Shown piece by piece: positions 45,519 to 53,374 of a stretch of DNA of 64,000 bases. The position numbers were made by a program, and so were the translations under genes. The stretch is from Veillonellales bacterium (GTDB taxonomy: Bacteria; Bacillota; Negativicutes; JAAYSF01): the NCBI GenBank assembly GCA_039680175.1, contig JBDKTO010000008.1, positions 1 to 64,000 of the forward strand. Direction: 5' to 3'. Position 1 is the first letter of the stretch; each line of letters begins with the position of its first letter. Under the pieces are notes generated by a model that searched no databases, was not told where the DNA came from, and was given only the letters and a program-made list of their open reading frames with translations.

Positions 45519-45908
45519 ATGGAAGAACGTATCATTGAACAGTTTTGTACTGGTAAAGTAGCTTGCCTAAGTAAAACAGTACAAAGTGAGGCATTAGATT
45601 GGAACGATCACCCGTCATTTCAGGGAGTTGCATTGAAACATTTGGTCAGGGGCGAGGATACAAACGGCCAGTTCAGCGCTCATTTGGTGAGGGTGATGGC
45701 AGGCTGCGAAATCGGGCAGCATACCCATCCTGGAAAGTGGGAGCTGCATGAGGTTGTTGCCGGGAACGGGTATGGTGAGCTCTTAGACAAAAAAATTGAA
45801 TATAATGCCGGGACGGTTACAGTTTTACCGGCGGATATGCAGCATAGAGTAGTAGCAGGTAATGAGAGTTTATATATTTTAGCGAAGTTTGTTCCGGCTT
45901 TAGTATGA
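45519..45908 (+). CDS. Cupin domain protein
   Basis: A 129-residue single-domain cupin. Metal-ligand motif 1 is seen as GQHTHPGKWELHEVVAGNGYGEL (His, His, Glu, about residues 70-92), and motif 2 as VTVLPADMQHRVVAGNE. Such small cupins are often stress- or redox-related dioxygenases, isomerases or binding proteins; no reaction can be assigned. Strong GGGGAGGA site. Transcribed alone behind an operator-like palindrome. Confidence 0.82.
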   Translation: MEERIIEQFCTGKVACLSKTVQSEALDWNDHPSFQGVALKHLVRGEDTNGQFSAHLVRVMAGCEIGQHTHPGKWELHEVVAGNGYGELLDKKIEYNAGTVTVLPADMQHRVVAGNESLYILAKFVPALV

Positions 45909-45998
45909 AACTTAGTTTCATTTCACCATATATACCCTACGGCGATAGGGGGATGAGCTTGGCTGCCGCCGATGCGCCCCGCGCTGTCGCGTCCTATT

Positions 45999-46379
45999 TT
46001 AAGAATGATCGGGCTGGTATATGTGCTCTATTTCAGATTGATAAAAGGTAATTTTTTCGTCCAATTTTTGTAAGTGCGCTTGGGACTGAGAAAATTTTTT
46101 CCCCAAAGCCGATCGATGCGTTATTAACATGGACATACGTTCACGGAGTGTAGGATTACCCATAGCCCGCAGCGCAGCATATCTCTTGATTTCCTTGATA
46201 GGCATGCCGGTATCCTTCAAGCGTTTGATAAACTCAACCCATTTTGCATCGTTTTCCGAGTACATGCGTCGACCGTTTTTTTTACGATCTGGAGTAATCA
46301 AAGATTCTTTTTCATAGTAACGCAAAGTATATATACTAATATTTGTTAATTTAGAAAACTCTCCAATCGAATAATTCAT
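45999..46379 (-). CDS. MerR family transcriptional regulator
   Basis: A 126-residue regulator. The N-terminal winged helix reads MNYSIGEFSKLTNISIYTLRYYEKESLITPDRKKNGRRMYSE region (about residues 1-42), followed by a dimerisation coiled coil (about 75-120). There are no metal-binding cysteines, so it should sense an organic ligand or stress. It is divergent from an SDR gene and shares a 19-bp-spacer promoter of the MerR type with it, so that gene is its probable target. Confidence 0.92.
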   Translation of the reverse strand: MNYSIGEFSKLTNISIYTLRYYEKESLITPDRKKNGRRMYSENDAKWVEFIKRLKDTGMPIKEIKRYAALRAMGNPTLRERMSMLITHRSALGKKFSQSQAHLQKLDEKITFYQSEIEHIYQPDHS

Positions 46380-46400
46380 AAAAATATGCCTCCCAAAACC

Positions 46401-46431
46401 TTGACATAGAGTTAACTCTAGATTGTATAGT
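46401..46431 (+). promoter_or_regulatory. MerR-type promoter and operator of the SDR gene
   Basis: TTGACA (46401-46406), a 19-bp spacer, TATAGT (46426-46431). The overlong spacer contains the perfect palindrome TAGAGTTAACTCTA (46407-46420). MerR activators untwist such promoters to correct the spacing. Confidence 0.88.
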
Positions 46432-46464
46432 GTGATTATAACAAATTTAAGGGAGGATTTTCAA

Positions 46465-47253
46465 ATGCAAGATGCAAAGGAAAAGTATACGGTAATCACC
46501 GGGGCCAGTTCCGGCATTGGATATGCGACCGCAAAAGCTTTCGCAAAACGGGGTGAAAATCTGATTGTCATTGCTCGGCGCATAAAGAACCTTGAACGTC
46601 TTAAAAGCGAAATAGCAGACGAAAATCCCGCATTAAAGGTGGTAATCAAAACAGTTGATTTGTCTTTAAGCGAAAATGTTTATAGGTTGTATCAGGAATT
46701 GAATGAATTTGAGATTAAAACATGGATTAACAACGCCGGATTCGGGAATTACGACAGCGTAGCCCATCAGGACGTAAAAAAAATCGAGACAATGCTTCAC
46801 GTAAACGTTGAAGCCCTGACAATCTTTTCAACACTTTATGTTCAAGATTATCAGAATGTTAGAGGAACGCAACTTATCAATATTTCCTCTGCGGGTGGTT
46901 ATACAATCGTTCCAACAGCAGTTACTTATTGTGCAGCAAAATTTTACGTGAGCACATTCACTGAAGGCCTGGCAAAAGAGCTGCAGGAAGCAAATGCTGA
47001 GTTGCAGGCAAAGGTTTTGGCACCTGCGGCGACGAAAACAGAGTTTGGAAAAGTGGCCAACGACGTGAATGAGTATGATTATGATAAATTATTTGGAACT
47101 TATCATACCAGCGAGCAAATGGCAGGATTTTTGCTTCAACTGTATGACAGTGACAAAATAGTGGGAGCCGTCGATAGGGAAACCTTTAAATTTCGTTTAT
47201 TGGAACCGCAGTTTCCTTACGCTGGCAGTTCCGCTCACAATCAAAAAGTTTAA
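46465..47253 (+). CDS. Short-chain dehydrogenase/reductase
   Basis: A 262-residue classical SDR oxidoreductase. The cofactor motif TGASSGIG lies at about residues 13-20, the NNAG motif at about 90, and the catalytic Ser and YCAAK motif (Tyr and Lys) at about 153-157. An Arg-rich ARRIKNLERL after strand 2 suggests NADP(H) preference. ATG 46465 follows GGGAGGA; an upstream in-frame ATG overlaps the promoter. Substrate unknown; regulation by the divergent MerR protein is strongly suggested by the promoter. Confidence 0.88.
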   Translation: MQDAKEKYTVITGASSGIGYATAKAFAKRGENLIVIARRIKNLERLKSEIADENPALKVVIKTVDLSLSENVYRLYQELNEFEIKTWINNAGFGNYDSVAHQDVKKIETMLHVNVEALTIFSTLYVQDYQNVRGTQLINISSAGGYTIVPTAVTYCAAKFYVSTFTEGLAKELQEANAELQAKVLAPAATKTEFGKVANDVNEYDYDKLFGTYHTSEQMAGFLLQLYDSDKIVGAVDRETFKFRLLEPQFPYAGSSAHNQKV

Positions 47254-47309
47254 GAACATTTAAATGTTAAGGTTACGGTCAACTTACAAAAAAACCGTAA
47301 GGTTGGCCG

Positions 47310-47877
47310 ACAAGCAATTATGCTTTTAAATCCTTCAAGCTTGCGGGGCTGGAGGATTTTTTTCATGCTTATCCGACTTTCTATAAAAGTTATCCACCGC
47401 AATCAAGCGGCCGGGCATGACCGGCGAAATTTAAATTCTGGCTCGCAGGTGTTGATGCCGCAAAAAACCAGATCGTCTATGGGGTCCTTTCTGACCTTAA
47501 GCGGCGCCGTATAAATCATATCCAGTTTTTATAAGAACGAACTCCTTTCCCATGAAAAGCGCCGCTATTGGGACGAACGCGAATTTGACGAATGCAGCAT
47601 CGCCCATGAGTGCAGCCGAAGCTATTACGAAACGCCAGAGAAGTGGCTTTGCCGCGAGGAACCCCTGCATGAGATCATGACCGCGCTGGAAAGCTGCACG
47701 TCAAAACAGCGTTATTGCTTCCTGCTTTTTGCTCTGTAAGGTTTCAGTGGTTCCCAAATTGGTAACATCTGCGGTTGTTCTCAATATGCCGTTTGGGATT
47801 CTATCAAAGCTGTCCGAAATTCTACTGAACAGGAAAACCGACGCGGAGCGCAAAGCTCGGACGCACCGTCTCAGTGA
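47310..47877 (+). pseudogene. Broken sigma-70-like regulator of a mobile element
   Basis: A decayed coding region. One frame reads LAGLEDFFHAYPTFYKSYPP, meets TGA at 47418-47420, and continues in the same frame as KFWLAGVDAAKNQIVYGVL. A frameshift near 47530 moves to a second frame with KRRYWDEREFDECSIAHE and LHEIMTALESCTSKQRYCF. A TAA at 47737-47739 follows, then GNICGCSQYAVWDSIKAVR up to TGA at 47875. The last part looks like a sigma region 4 helix-turn-helix, as in small sigma-like proteins of Firmicute conjugative elements. Two nonsense codons and a frameshift make it non-functional. The family call is from memory of such proteins. Confidence 0.6.
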
Positions 47878-48257
47878 GCACGGTGCCATTCTTGAAAGCG
47901 TCTTTCCCGAATTTTTCCATGTGGAAGCAGTATGCCGACAACAAGCCGGTTCGCCAGCGAATTATCGCCTCAAAACCGAGAGTGCGGGAAAAAATTCAGG
48001 AGGCGCACAGCCTGGAACTTGCCTTGTATGACGCCGCTGTATGGTACTTGGATGAGCTGAAAGATAGCGGCGAGAAGCTCACGCCGAAACATTGGCAGGC
48101 CAAAGCAGAACGCCTCACCGCCCAAAACAGCGCCTTGTATCAGCGGATGAAAGCCATGCGCACGGATATTCAGACAGTAGAGAAAATCCGCCAGACCGCC
48201 GACAAACTTGCCCGTTCGGAGAAGCCCAGAGATCGGATGCAGGAACAAGAGCGATAA
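47874..48257 (+). pseudogene. C-terminal fragment of a mobilisation relaxase-like protein
   Basis: An open frame of 127 residues rich in charged helices. The part from LALYDAAVWYLDELKDSGEKLTPKHW to the end (KIRQTADKLARSEKPRDRM) resembles the C-terminal coiled region of relaxases from Firmicute mobilisable elements. No N-terminal relaxase motifs (catalytic Tyr, HUH histidines) are present and there is no good ribosome site, so it is probably a remnant. It directly follows the broken sigma-like gene, as expected for debris of one element. Confidence 0.5.
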
Positions 48258-48292
48258 AAAGCGCCGCATAGATTTCTCTATACGGCGTTTCT

Positions 48293-48574
48293 TCATTTTC
48301 CAAATAAATCTGCGTGGGTGCCGGTACGGGCCAAGGTCAGAACAAGCACATCATTCTCGATCCGATAAACCAACAGCCAGTCCCCTTGAATGTGACATTC
48401 CCGGTATGCCGTCCAATTGCCGGACAAAGCATGATCCACATACTTTTCGGGAAGAGCTTTTTTATTGGCAAGCAACGAAACGGTTTCCTCCAAGAGCTTA
48501 ATCGGATATCCCCGCTTGATAGCAAGTTTGTAATCCTTTTTGAATTTCGAGGTGAATTTGACGGTGTATTTCAT
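48293..48574 (-). CDS. yafQ: YafQ-type mRNA interferase toxin
   Basis: A 93-residue RelE-superfamily toxin that cleaves mRNA on the ribosome. The known YafQ catalytic set is present: His in YVDHALSG (about 50), His and Asp in ECHIQGDWLLVY (about 63 and 67), and His and Phe in GTHADLF (about 87 and 91). It starts in the last 4 bases of the antitoxin gene (ATGA overlap), so synthesis is coupled. It lies next to mobile-element debris, suggesting acquisition with it. Confidence 0.93.
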   Translation of the reverse strand: MKYTVKFTSKFKKDYKLAIKRGYPIKLLEETVSLLANKKALPEKYVDHALSGNWTAYRECHIQGDWLLVYRIENDVLVLTLARTGTHADLFGK

Positions 48575-48852
48575 TTTTTCAGGTCTGCGAGAAGCTGATC
48601 CAAGTCAGTATACCCTTTCACATTCGGATCTTTTGCAATCCTTTCCGCCTCCAGCAACGCCGCGATCGTTTCGGCATTCGGCTGATTGAGCGAAATATCA
48701 AAAGGAATCCGTCCCTCACGAAGTGACTGACGTACAAAGATATTGAACGCCGTTGAGAGGTTCATCCCCAATTCTGCGAAAAGGGCATCGGCCTGCGCTT
48801 TTAAATCCGCATCCATGCGGATGCTGATATTAGTGGTATTCGTATCAGCCAT
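48571..48852 (-). CDS. dinJ: DinJ/RelB-type antitoxin
   Basis: A 93-residue antitoxin. The N-terminal ribbon-helix-helix reads TNISIRMDADLKAQADALFAELGMNLSTAFNIFVRQ region (about residues 7-42), and the C-terminal tail binds the toxin. ATG 48852 is preceded by AAAGGAGATG; a 22-residue upstream extension is not needed. Predicted to repress its own operon with YafQ by binding the direct repeats in the promoter. Confidence 0.93.
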   Translation of the reverse strand: MADTNTTNISIRMDADLKAQADALFAELGMNLSTAFNIFVRQSLREGRIPFDISLNQPNAETIAALLEAERIAKDPNVKGYTDLDQLLADLKK

Positions 48853-48879
48853 AAAATCATCTCCTTTAACACTACTTAT

Positions 48880-48919
48880 ATTATATATCAATTGCACGAA
48901 ATATACAACAATTTGCACG
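48880..48919 (-). promoter_or_regulatory. Promoter and operator of the dinJ-yafQ operon
   Basis: On the minus strand TTGTAT (48903-48908), 17-bp spacer, TATAAT (48880-48885). Two near-identical sites, CAATTGCACG (48889-48898) and CAATTTGCACG (48909-48919), lie 20 bp apart in the spacer and just upstream of the -35, as expected for antitoxin dimers. Confidence 0.65.
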
Positions 48920-49132
48920 TAAATTGACGTAAAAAATTAATTTTTGAGGGGAAGTAACTGTGTTATCTAAAATGGAAATTGTCTGATAGTATTCAAGGAG
49001 TAAAAATTATACCAATTATGCTAAGGCTATCATAAGATAGCTACTTTTAAGGAGATATATATAATGATGAGCGATAGAGGTAGTTCAAATCATTGAGTCA
49101 ATGAAAATATGTAATATTAAATATGATCTTGA

Positions 49133-49483
49133 TTGGTTGGACAGCAATCTCTTTATGCTTGCCTTGGGCCAATTCAAATGGAGTTTAGTGCATCCCCGCA
49201 TAATTTTTTAAATTGGAAACTTGATGAATTGTTAAATGATATGCTCTCTACCGCTCAGAGTATAATAAGCAACTATGTTCTTGATTACACGCAGATGGCT
49301 GAGCGAAGTAGAAATTATCCTATTGCTGTATTGGGAACGGTTGCCGTCTCCAAATCATCTTATCATCCAAATACCAAAATGTCACAAGATGATTACATAC
49401 AAAAATATGAGGATTTCTTTAAAAAGTATGAAGCATTTAAACTATGTGTTCAAGAACTCCGTACTACAACTGATTTAGCTTAG
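49133..49483 (+). CDS. Hypothetical protein, possibly frameshifted
   Basis: An open frame of 116 residues starting at TTG, AT-rich compared with the rest of the window. No recognised motif; the C-terminal half has a helical, acidic KYEDFFKKYEAF stretch. A second frame just upstream (ATG near 49100, DLDWLDSNLFMLALGQFKWSL) ends as this one becomes coding-like. Together they may be a single gene broken by a frameshift. It lies among mobile-element remnants and the toxin-antitoxin pair. Confidence 0.35.
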   Translation: MVGQQSLYACLGPIQMEFSASPHNFLNWKLDELLNDMLSTAQSIISNYVLDYTQMAERSRNYPIAVLGTVAVSKSSYHPNTKMSQDDYIQKYEDFFKKYEAFKLCVQELRTTTDLA

Positions 49484-49552
49484 GAAATGGATGAATGAAC
49501 TTGTATATGTAAAAATATAAATTTGCTTGTAGATAAGATAGGAGGGTACTCT

Positions 49553-49696
49553 ATGCCATTATTAGAAGAAATTGAAAAAATGGATATTAACCAGATCGTA
49601 AAAAATTATGACGAGTTAGATAGACATACATCTTATGGAACGGATGCTTGGTGGGAAATTTATATAAGCAAAAAGGAAGAAGAATCCAATAATTAG
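49553..49696 (+). CDS. Small acidic protein, 47 residues
   Basis: ATG behind GGAGGG (9 bases from ATG), ending at TAG 49694-49696. The product is acidic and helical at the start (LLEEIEKMDINQIVKNYDEL) and ends KKEEESNN; no family recognised. The good ribosome site and a downstream terminator at 49872 support a real gene. Confidence 0.5.
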   Translation: MPLLEEIEKMDINQIVKNYDELDRHTSYGTDAWWEIYISKKEEESNN

Positions 49697-49871
49697 CAAG
49701 ATATATGTTCTATTTGACAATTGCACGACTATTGTTAGTCTGGTTGTTTCTTTTGTTAGCCTCTGGATATCTTTGACAAGAGTAATACATCTGCCCATTA
49801 CGTTTAGACAGCCAATTGCTACTGAAATTTTCCTGTCAATCCGATTATGATATCGAAAAAGATAATAAAAT

Positions 49872-49916
49872 AAAAGCTCTGTAACGGAAATGCTTTTACT
49901 GTTGCAGGGCTTTTTT
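49872..49916 (+). terminator. Terminator after the small acidic gene
   Basis: AGCTCTGTAAC pairs with GTTGCAGGGCT with G-U wobbles, followed by six T. Confidence 0.7.
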
Positions 49917-49947
49917 GTGCAGATGGTTTTAATAAGAAATCGGGTCG

Positions 49948-49997
49948 TAAAACATCCGCGAGTTATGGGAAATCATGAACTCGCGGATGTTGTTTTT
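49948..49997. terminator. Bidirectional terminator below the Usp gene
   Basis: Perfect 13-bp arms ACATCCGCGAGTT and AACTCGCGGATGT, a 13-base loop, with T-runs on both strands. It ends the MarR-HlyD-permease-Usp region on the minus strand. Confidence 0.85.
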
Positions 49998-50003
49998 ACT
50001 CTT

Positions 50004-50435
50004 TCAGCGGACGATCATTACCGGACAGTTTGCATAATAGAGCACATATTGACTCACGCTTCCCATGAAATGCTGCTTTAACTTGCCAAATCCTCTACTG
50101 CCCATAACAATAAGGTCATACTGGCCTTCTTTACAAGTATCAATAATTACTTCTGAAGGCTGTCCGATTTTAACAATAGTTCCCACTGCTATTTCTTTTG
50201 GCACCAGATGTATCGCATCAGCCAGGAGATGATAGCCTCCTTCTTTGAGTTCACCCGGCACATAGCCGCCGGTGCTTACCTGCTCAAAGGTCGAAATTTT
50301 TTTGTTTAAATCAACGACATGCAGAAGGGCCAGCGTTGCTCCGCAGAGTTCAACCAGATAAACAGCCTGCATTAAAGCCCGCTTTGCATGTTCCGATCCA
50401 TCAAACGGCACTAATATTTTTTTGAAATTGGTCAT
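50004..50435 (-). CDS. Universal stress protein, UspA family
   Basis: A 143-residue cytoplasmic protein with the ATP-binding Usp motif GSRGFGKLKQHFMGSVSQYV (G-x2-G-x9-G-S/T, about residues 113-132) and the N-terminal VPFDGSEHAKRALMQA. Starts 3 bases after the ABC-2 permease ends, so it is part of that operon. Usp proteins modulate stress survival; its link to an efflux-type operon suggests a shared membrane-stress or toxicant trigger, by inference. Confidence 0.92.
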   Translation of the reverse strand: MTNFKKILVPFDGSEHAKRALMQAVYLVELCGATLALLHVVDLNKKISTFEQVSTGGYVPGELKEGGYHLLADAIHLVPKEIAVGTIVKIGQPSEVIIDTCKEGQYDLIVMGSRGFGKLKQHFMGSVSQYVLYYANCPVMIVR

Positions 50436-50438
50436 TGC

Positions 50439-51599
50439 TTACCCCTCCGCAATTATTGAATTTTTTTGTTCCTTTATTTTCATGAAAGCTGCGCGGGCCC
50501 GATAAAAACAAAAGCAGAAGACAAGTGCTACTACGCCCAGATAAATCAGCAAAGCACCAAATTCTTTGGAACAGTCCATGAATGAAGCACCCCGCGTAAG
50601 AATATCACGGGTAAAGTGATATTCCCAGGTAAGCGGGAAAAAAATATGAGTAATAATTCGTACCCATTCCGGCAAGGCAGAAACCGGACCGGTCGGGCCG
50701 CCAAAGATAAATCCTCCGGGTATAAAAAGAATCATGCGGCTTGCTGCAACCCCCGGATTCGCCGCCGTCCAGCCAAAAAGCAGGCTGAACATACCAAGTG
50801 CCGGTATATAAAAAATAAGGGAAAGCAGAAAAACAAAAATATTTCCTGAAAAAGTCAAATCACCTAAAATTCGTAAAATAGCAAGCCCGACAAAAATTGC
50901 CGTAACGAGACATACGCTATAAGGAAAAAGGCGCGTTATCAATGAAAATGGACTGCTGTCCTTGAATTCAACGACCAGTTTCTTTTCCAGACGAAGCCTT
51001 GGTATTATCCCAATCGTTGCAAAAACAAAGAACATGGAAGAGAAAAAGAAAAGGAATCCCAATACTTCCCCGTTGCTGTTCGAATTTACCGGATTGAAAA
51101 GTTCCCGCTCATTCAGAGAAATACTCGCCGCTGCCGCCGCAACCGCTGCCGGATTCTGCGCTGCTCCTGTTTGGTTCTCGCTAGCAATGATCGTATTCAA
51201 CGCATCTTTTACGCCTACAGTCTGAGCACTGTTTGTATTATCATAAAATACACCCATGCTGGCTGCCGACTGGCTGTAGCGGTTCTTTTCCAAATCCTTG
51301 GGCAGATAAACAACGGCTATATTCTTATCCCGATAAAACAGACTCGTGGGTTCTGCCGGCATATTAAGTACGGCCGATATCTTGATAAACGGCGAAGCAT
51401 TCATTTTTTTAATAATTTCATGGCTGTATTTGGAATTATCAAGATCAATAACTGCAACATTAGCGTCTTGAGTATAATTATTCGCAAGAAATATACCAAT
51501 CACTACTGTTACCACGATTGCTACCACGAGAGAGACCTTTTCATAAGGCATGCCCTTACCGGAAACGAAAAACGCTAACTCATCTTTTAGTGAATGCAT
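50439..51599 (-). CDS. ABC-2 type membrane permease
   Basis: A 386-residue YhgE/YbhR-like permease. One N-terminal membrane segment (about residues 24-41) precedes a long extracytoplasmic domain (about 42-195). Five more segments follow (about 180-375), with the conserved FIPGGFIFGGPTGPVSALPEWVRIITHIFPLTW-like region before the last helix. The first 20 bases overlap the upstream HlyD gene, so expression is coupled. No ATPase gene is in this operon; either one is supplied from elsewhere or the pair works differently. Confidence 0.8.
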   Translation of the reverse strand: MHSLKDELAFFVSGKGMPYEKVSLVVAIVVTVVIGIFLANNYTQDANVAVIDLDNSKYSHEIIKKMNASPFIKISAVLNMPAEPTSLFYRDKNIAVVYLPKDLEKNRYSQSAASMGVFYDNTNSAQTVGVKDALNTIIASENQTGAAQNPAAVAAAAASISLNERELFNPVNSNSNGEVLGFLFFFSSMFFVFATIGIIPRLRLEKKLVVEFKDSSPFSLITRLFPYSVCLVTAIFVGLAILRILGDLTFSGNIFVFLLSLIFYIPALGMFSLLFGWTAANPGVAASRMILFIPGGFIFGGPTGPVSALPEWVRIITHIFFPLTWEYHFTRDILTRGASFMDCSKEFGALLIYLGVVALVFCFCFYRARAAFMKIKEQKNSIIAEG

Positions 51600-52692
51600 C
51601 TTCTGTCACCTCGACTGTCATACCCGGCAATATTCCCGCTTGTGCGTCTGTATAGATACGAACCTGAAAGGCAGATAAATCAGCCTGCCCTTTTTCTCGC
51701 GACATTTTAAGATCGGCAAAACCGGGAGCTGCGGTAATAAACCGGACTGTTCCGGCAACATTCCGGTTGTTCGCCAGCGTTTTACCGACAATCGGATCGC
51801 CTTCAGCCAGTCTTGTCGCCTGTTTTTCACTTAAATAAATATCATAGTAGTATCTTTTGCTTTCTAATAAAATGACGGGCGTATTTGCAGTAATCATTTC
51901 GCCTTGCTTTACTATAATTTTTAAGATTTTGCCATCTTCCGGTGCCCGCAAAGTAAGCCGTTCCTTACTTACTTCCAATTCAGCCAACTGTACTTCTAAA
52001 GCTTTTTTCTGCTGTATAAGATTCTGGACATCATTCTGCTTATTGGCCAATGCCTGATGCTGCTGCTCAATGGTCGGCAGGTTCAAGCTATCGGTATTGC
52101 CGTTATCGATTGTGCCAGCGAGCAATTTCCCGAGAAGCTGCTGCTGCTGCGCCGCATTTGCCGCGGCAACGTTGAGAATTGCCTGGGCATCGTCAAGCTC
52201 TGACTGGGAAATAGCCCCCGATGCGGCAAGTGCAACTTTTCGATTATAATCGAGCTGTTTGTTTCGATACGTTGCCTTTGCGCCAGCAAGAGCCGCCCGC
52301 TGCTCGTCGATCTCGCGGAAGTTTTGCTCTTCGTTTGTATCTGTCTGTGCATAACCAATGCGGATAGACCCATTCAGCGAATTGATCTGTGCGTCCATCT
52401 GCGCAATCTGGGCTTTCAATTTCGCAATGGAAAGATCGACATCCGTGCTGTCGAGAACCATAAGCACATCGCCTTTTTTCACTTCCTGCGACTCCTTTAC
52501 CGCTTCGTTAATAAGGCGGCCGCTGACCGAATCAAAAGATACCTTGACCTGCTCTGCTGTAAGAATACCATCTTTGTTTTTTACGGCCAGTGCTATCGCA
52601 TCATTCCCTTTGTAAAGCAACACAAGCCCGGCGGAAAAAAGCAATACTAAACATACCATTCCAATTCGTAATGATTTCTTTTCCAAATCCAT
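51580..52692 (-). CDS. HlyD/EmrA family membrane fusion protein
   Basis: A 370-residue periplasmic adaptor with one N-terminal membrane anchor (about residues 8-28). A lipoyl half-motif (VKKGDVLMVLDSTD), a long coiled coil (about 95-215), the second lipoyl half (LRAPEDGKILKIIVKQGEMI) and a beta-barrel follow. Upstream of and overlapping the ABC-2 permease gene, it should link that permease to an outer-membrane channel or cell surface. Candidate MarR boxes lie upstream of its start. Confidence 0.88.
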   Translation of the reverse strand: MDLEKKSLRIGMVCLVLLFSAGLVLLYKGNDAIALAVKNKDGILTAEQVKVSFDSVSGRLINEAVKESQEVKKGDVLMVLDSTDVDLSIAKLKAQIAQMDAQINSLNGSIRIGYAQTDTNEEQNFREIDEQRAALAGAKATYRNKQLDYNRKVALAASGAISQSELDDAQAILNVAAANAAQQQQLLGKLLAGTIDNGNTDSLNLPTIEQQHQALANKQNDVQNLIQQKKALEVQLAELEVSKERLTLRAPEDGKILKIIVKQGEMITANTPVILLESKRYYYDIYLSEKQATRLAEGDPIVGKTLANNRNVAGTVRFITAAPGFADLKMSREKGQADLSAFQVRIYTDAQAGILPGMTVEVTEDAFTKR

Positions 52693-52720
52693 AACTATTT
52701 TCCTACCCCCTTAACATTAA

Positions 52721-52732
52721 TTAGTCAACTAA
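52721..52732. promoter_or_regulatory. MarR box in front of hlyD
   Basis: TTAGTCAACTAA, 28 bases before the hlyD start codon. It matches TTAGCCAATTAA upstream of marR (consensus TTAGYCAAYTAA). A weaker match lies at about 52784-52797. Confidence 0.6.
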
Positions 52733-52747
52733 CCATAAGCTTATAAA

Positions 52748-52776
52748 ATTGTCAAATATAAATACAAAAATGTCCA
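52748..52776 (-). promoter_or_regulatory. Possible promoter of the hlyD operon
   Basis: Minus strand TGGACA (52771-52776), 17-bp spacer, GACAAT (52748-52753), lying between two MarR-like boxes. Confidence 0.35.
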
Positions 52777-52822
52777 TATAGTAAGCTAACTAACTAAATG
52801 GATAAAAAACTACTACGGACAT

Positions 52823-53308
52823 TTAATCACCAGCAATTCTTTTTAATAAATCAATGAGTTCTTCTTGTTCTTTTTCCGAAAGCCGTCCCATCAATTTGGT
52901 AATACGCAGATAATGTCCCGGCAATACTTCGTCCATGAAGCTGCGGCCCTTTTTGGTAAGGTAGATCTTTTTGCCCCGGCCATCATTCGCATCGGAAAAA
53001 GAATATGTAAGTCCGTCACGCATCATGCGGTGCAGCATAGCACTGATCGTCGCCCGGGTCACACCGGCGCTTTCCGCCAGCTGTGAGGGGGCCATTCCGT
53101 CAACTGCCTGATGAAGAAGAATCATCACATGTAATTTTCCTTCCGACAACTGATAGTTTCTTTCTAAAACATCAAAAATCGAATGCTGAATTTCAGATGA
53201 TGTTTGTAATACCCGTAGCATAACCATAACCGATGAAGGATTTATTTCGGGAATAATCTTCGCTTCTCTTTCCAACATCTCGCGTGAGGGAAGTGTTCCT
53301 ATCTTCAT
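52823..53308 (-). CDS. MarR family transcriptional regulator
   Basis: A 161-residue winged-helix regulator. The recognition part is AVDGMAPSQLAESAGVTRATISAMLHRMMRDGL (about residues 68-100), and the wing is ANDGRGKKIYLTKKGRSF. ATG 53308 follows GGAGG; an upstream TTG/ATG extension crosses the promoter. It precedes hlyD, the ABC-2 permease and usp in the same direction. A perfect promoter with an operator just downstream of its -10 indicates autorepression. Confidence 0.92.
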   Translation of the reverse strand: MKIGTLPSREMLEREAKIIPEINPSSVMVMLRVLQTSSEIQHSIFDVLERNYQLSEGKLHVMILLHQAVDGMAPSQLAESAGVTRATISAMLHRMMRDGLTYSFSDANDGRGKKIYLTKKGRSFMDEVLPGHYLRITKLMGRLSEKEQEELIDLLKRIAGD

Positions 53309-53328
53309 AACAGCCTCCAGATAAATAG

Positions 53329-53374
53329 TTAGCCAATTAATTATTAGTATATAAAAAAATTTTTTGTTTGTCAA
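53329..53374 (-). promoter_or_regulatory. marR promoter with MarR box
   Basis: Minus strand TTGACA (53369-53374), 17-bp spacer, TATACT (53346-53351). The MarR box TTAGCCAATTAA (53329-53340) lies immediately downstream, where a bound dimer would block RNA polymerase. Confidence 0.8.

Larger units (their letters stand above)
49697..50003. other. Intergenic stretch with two terminators
   Basis: No gene seen. Holds a terminator for the small gene (49872-49916) and a strong bidirectional terminator (49948-49997) shared with the Usp gene arriving from the right. Confidence 0.7.

Noticed and set aside
47329-47363. Terminator after the SDR gene
   Set aside because: The imperfect hairpin and T-run lie inside the reading frame of the broken sigma-like gene, so the sequence is better explained as coding remnant.
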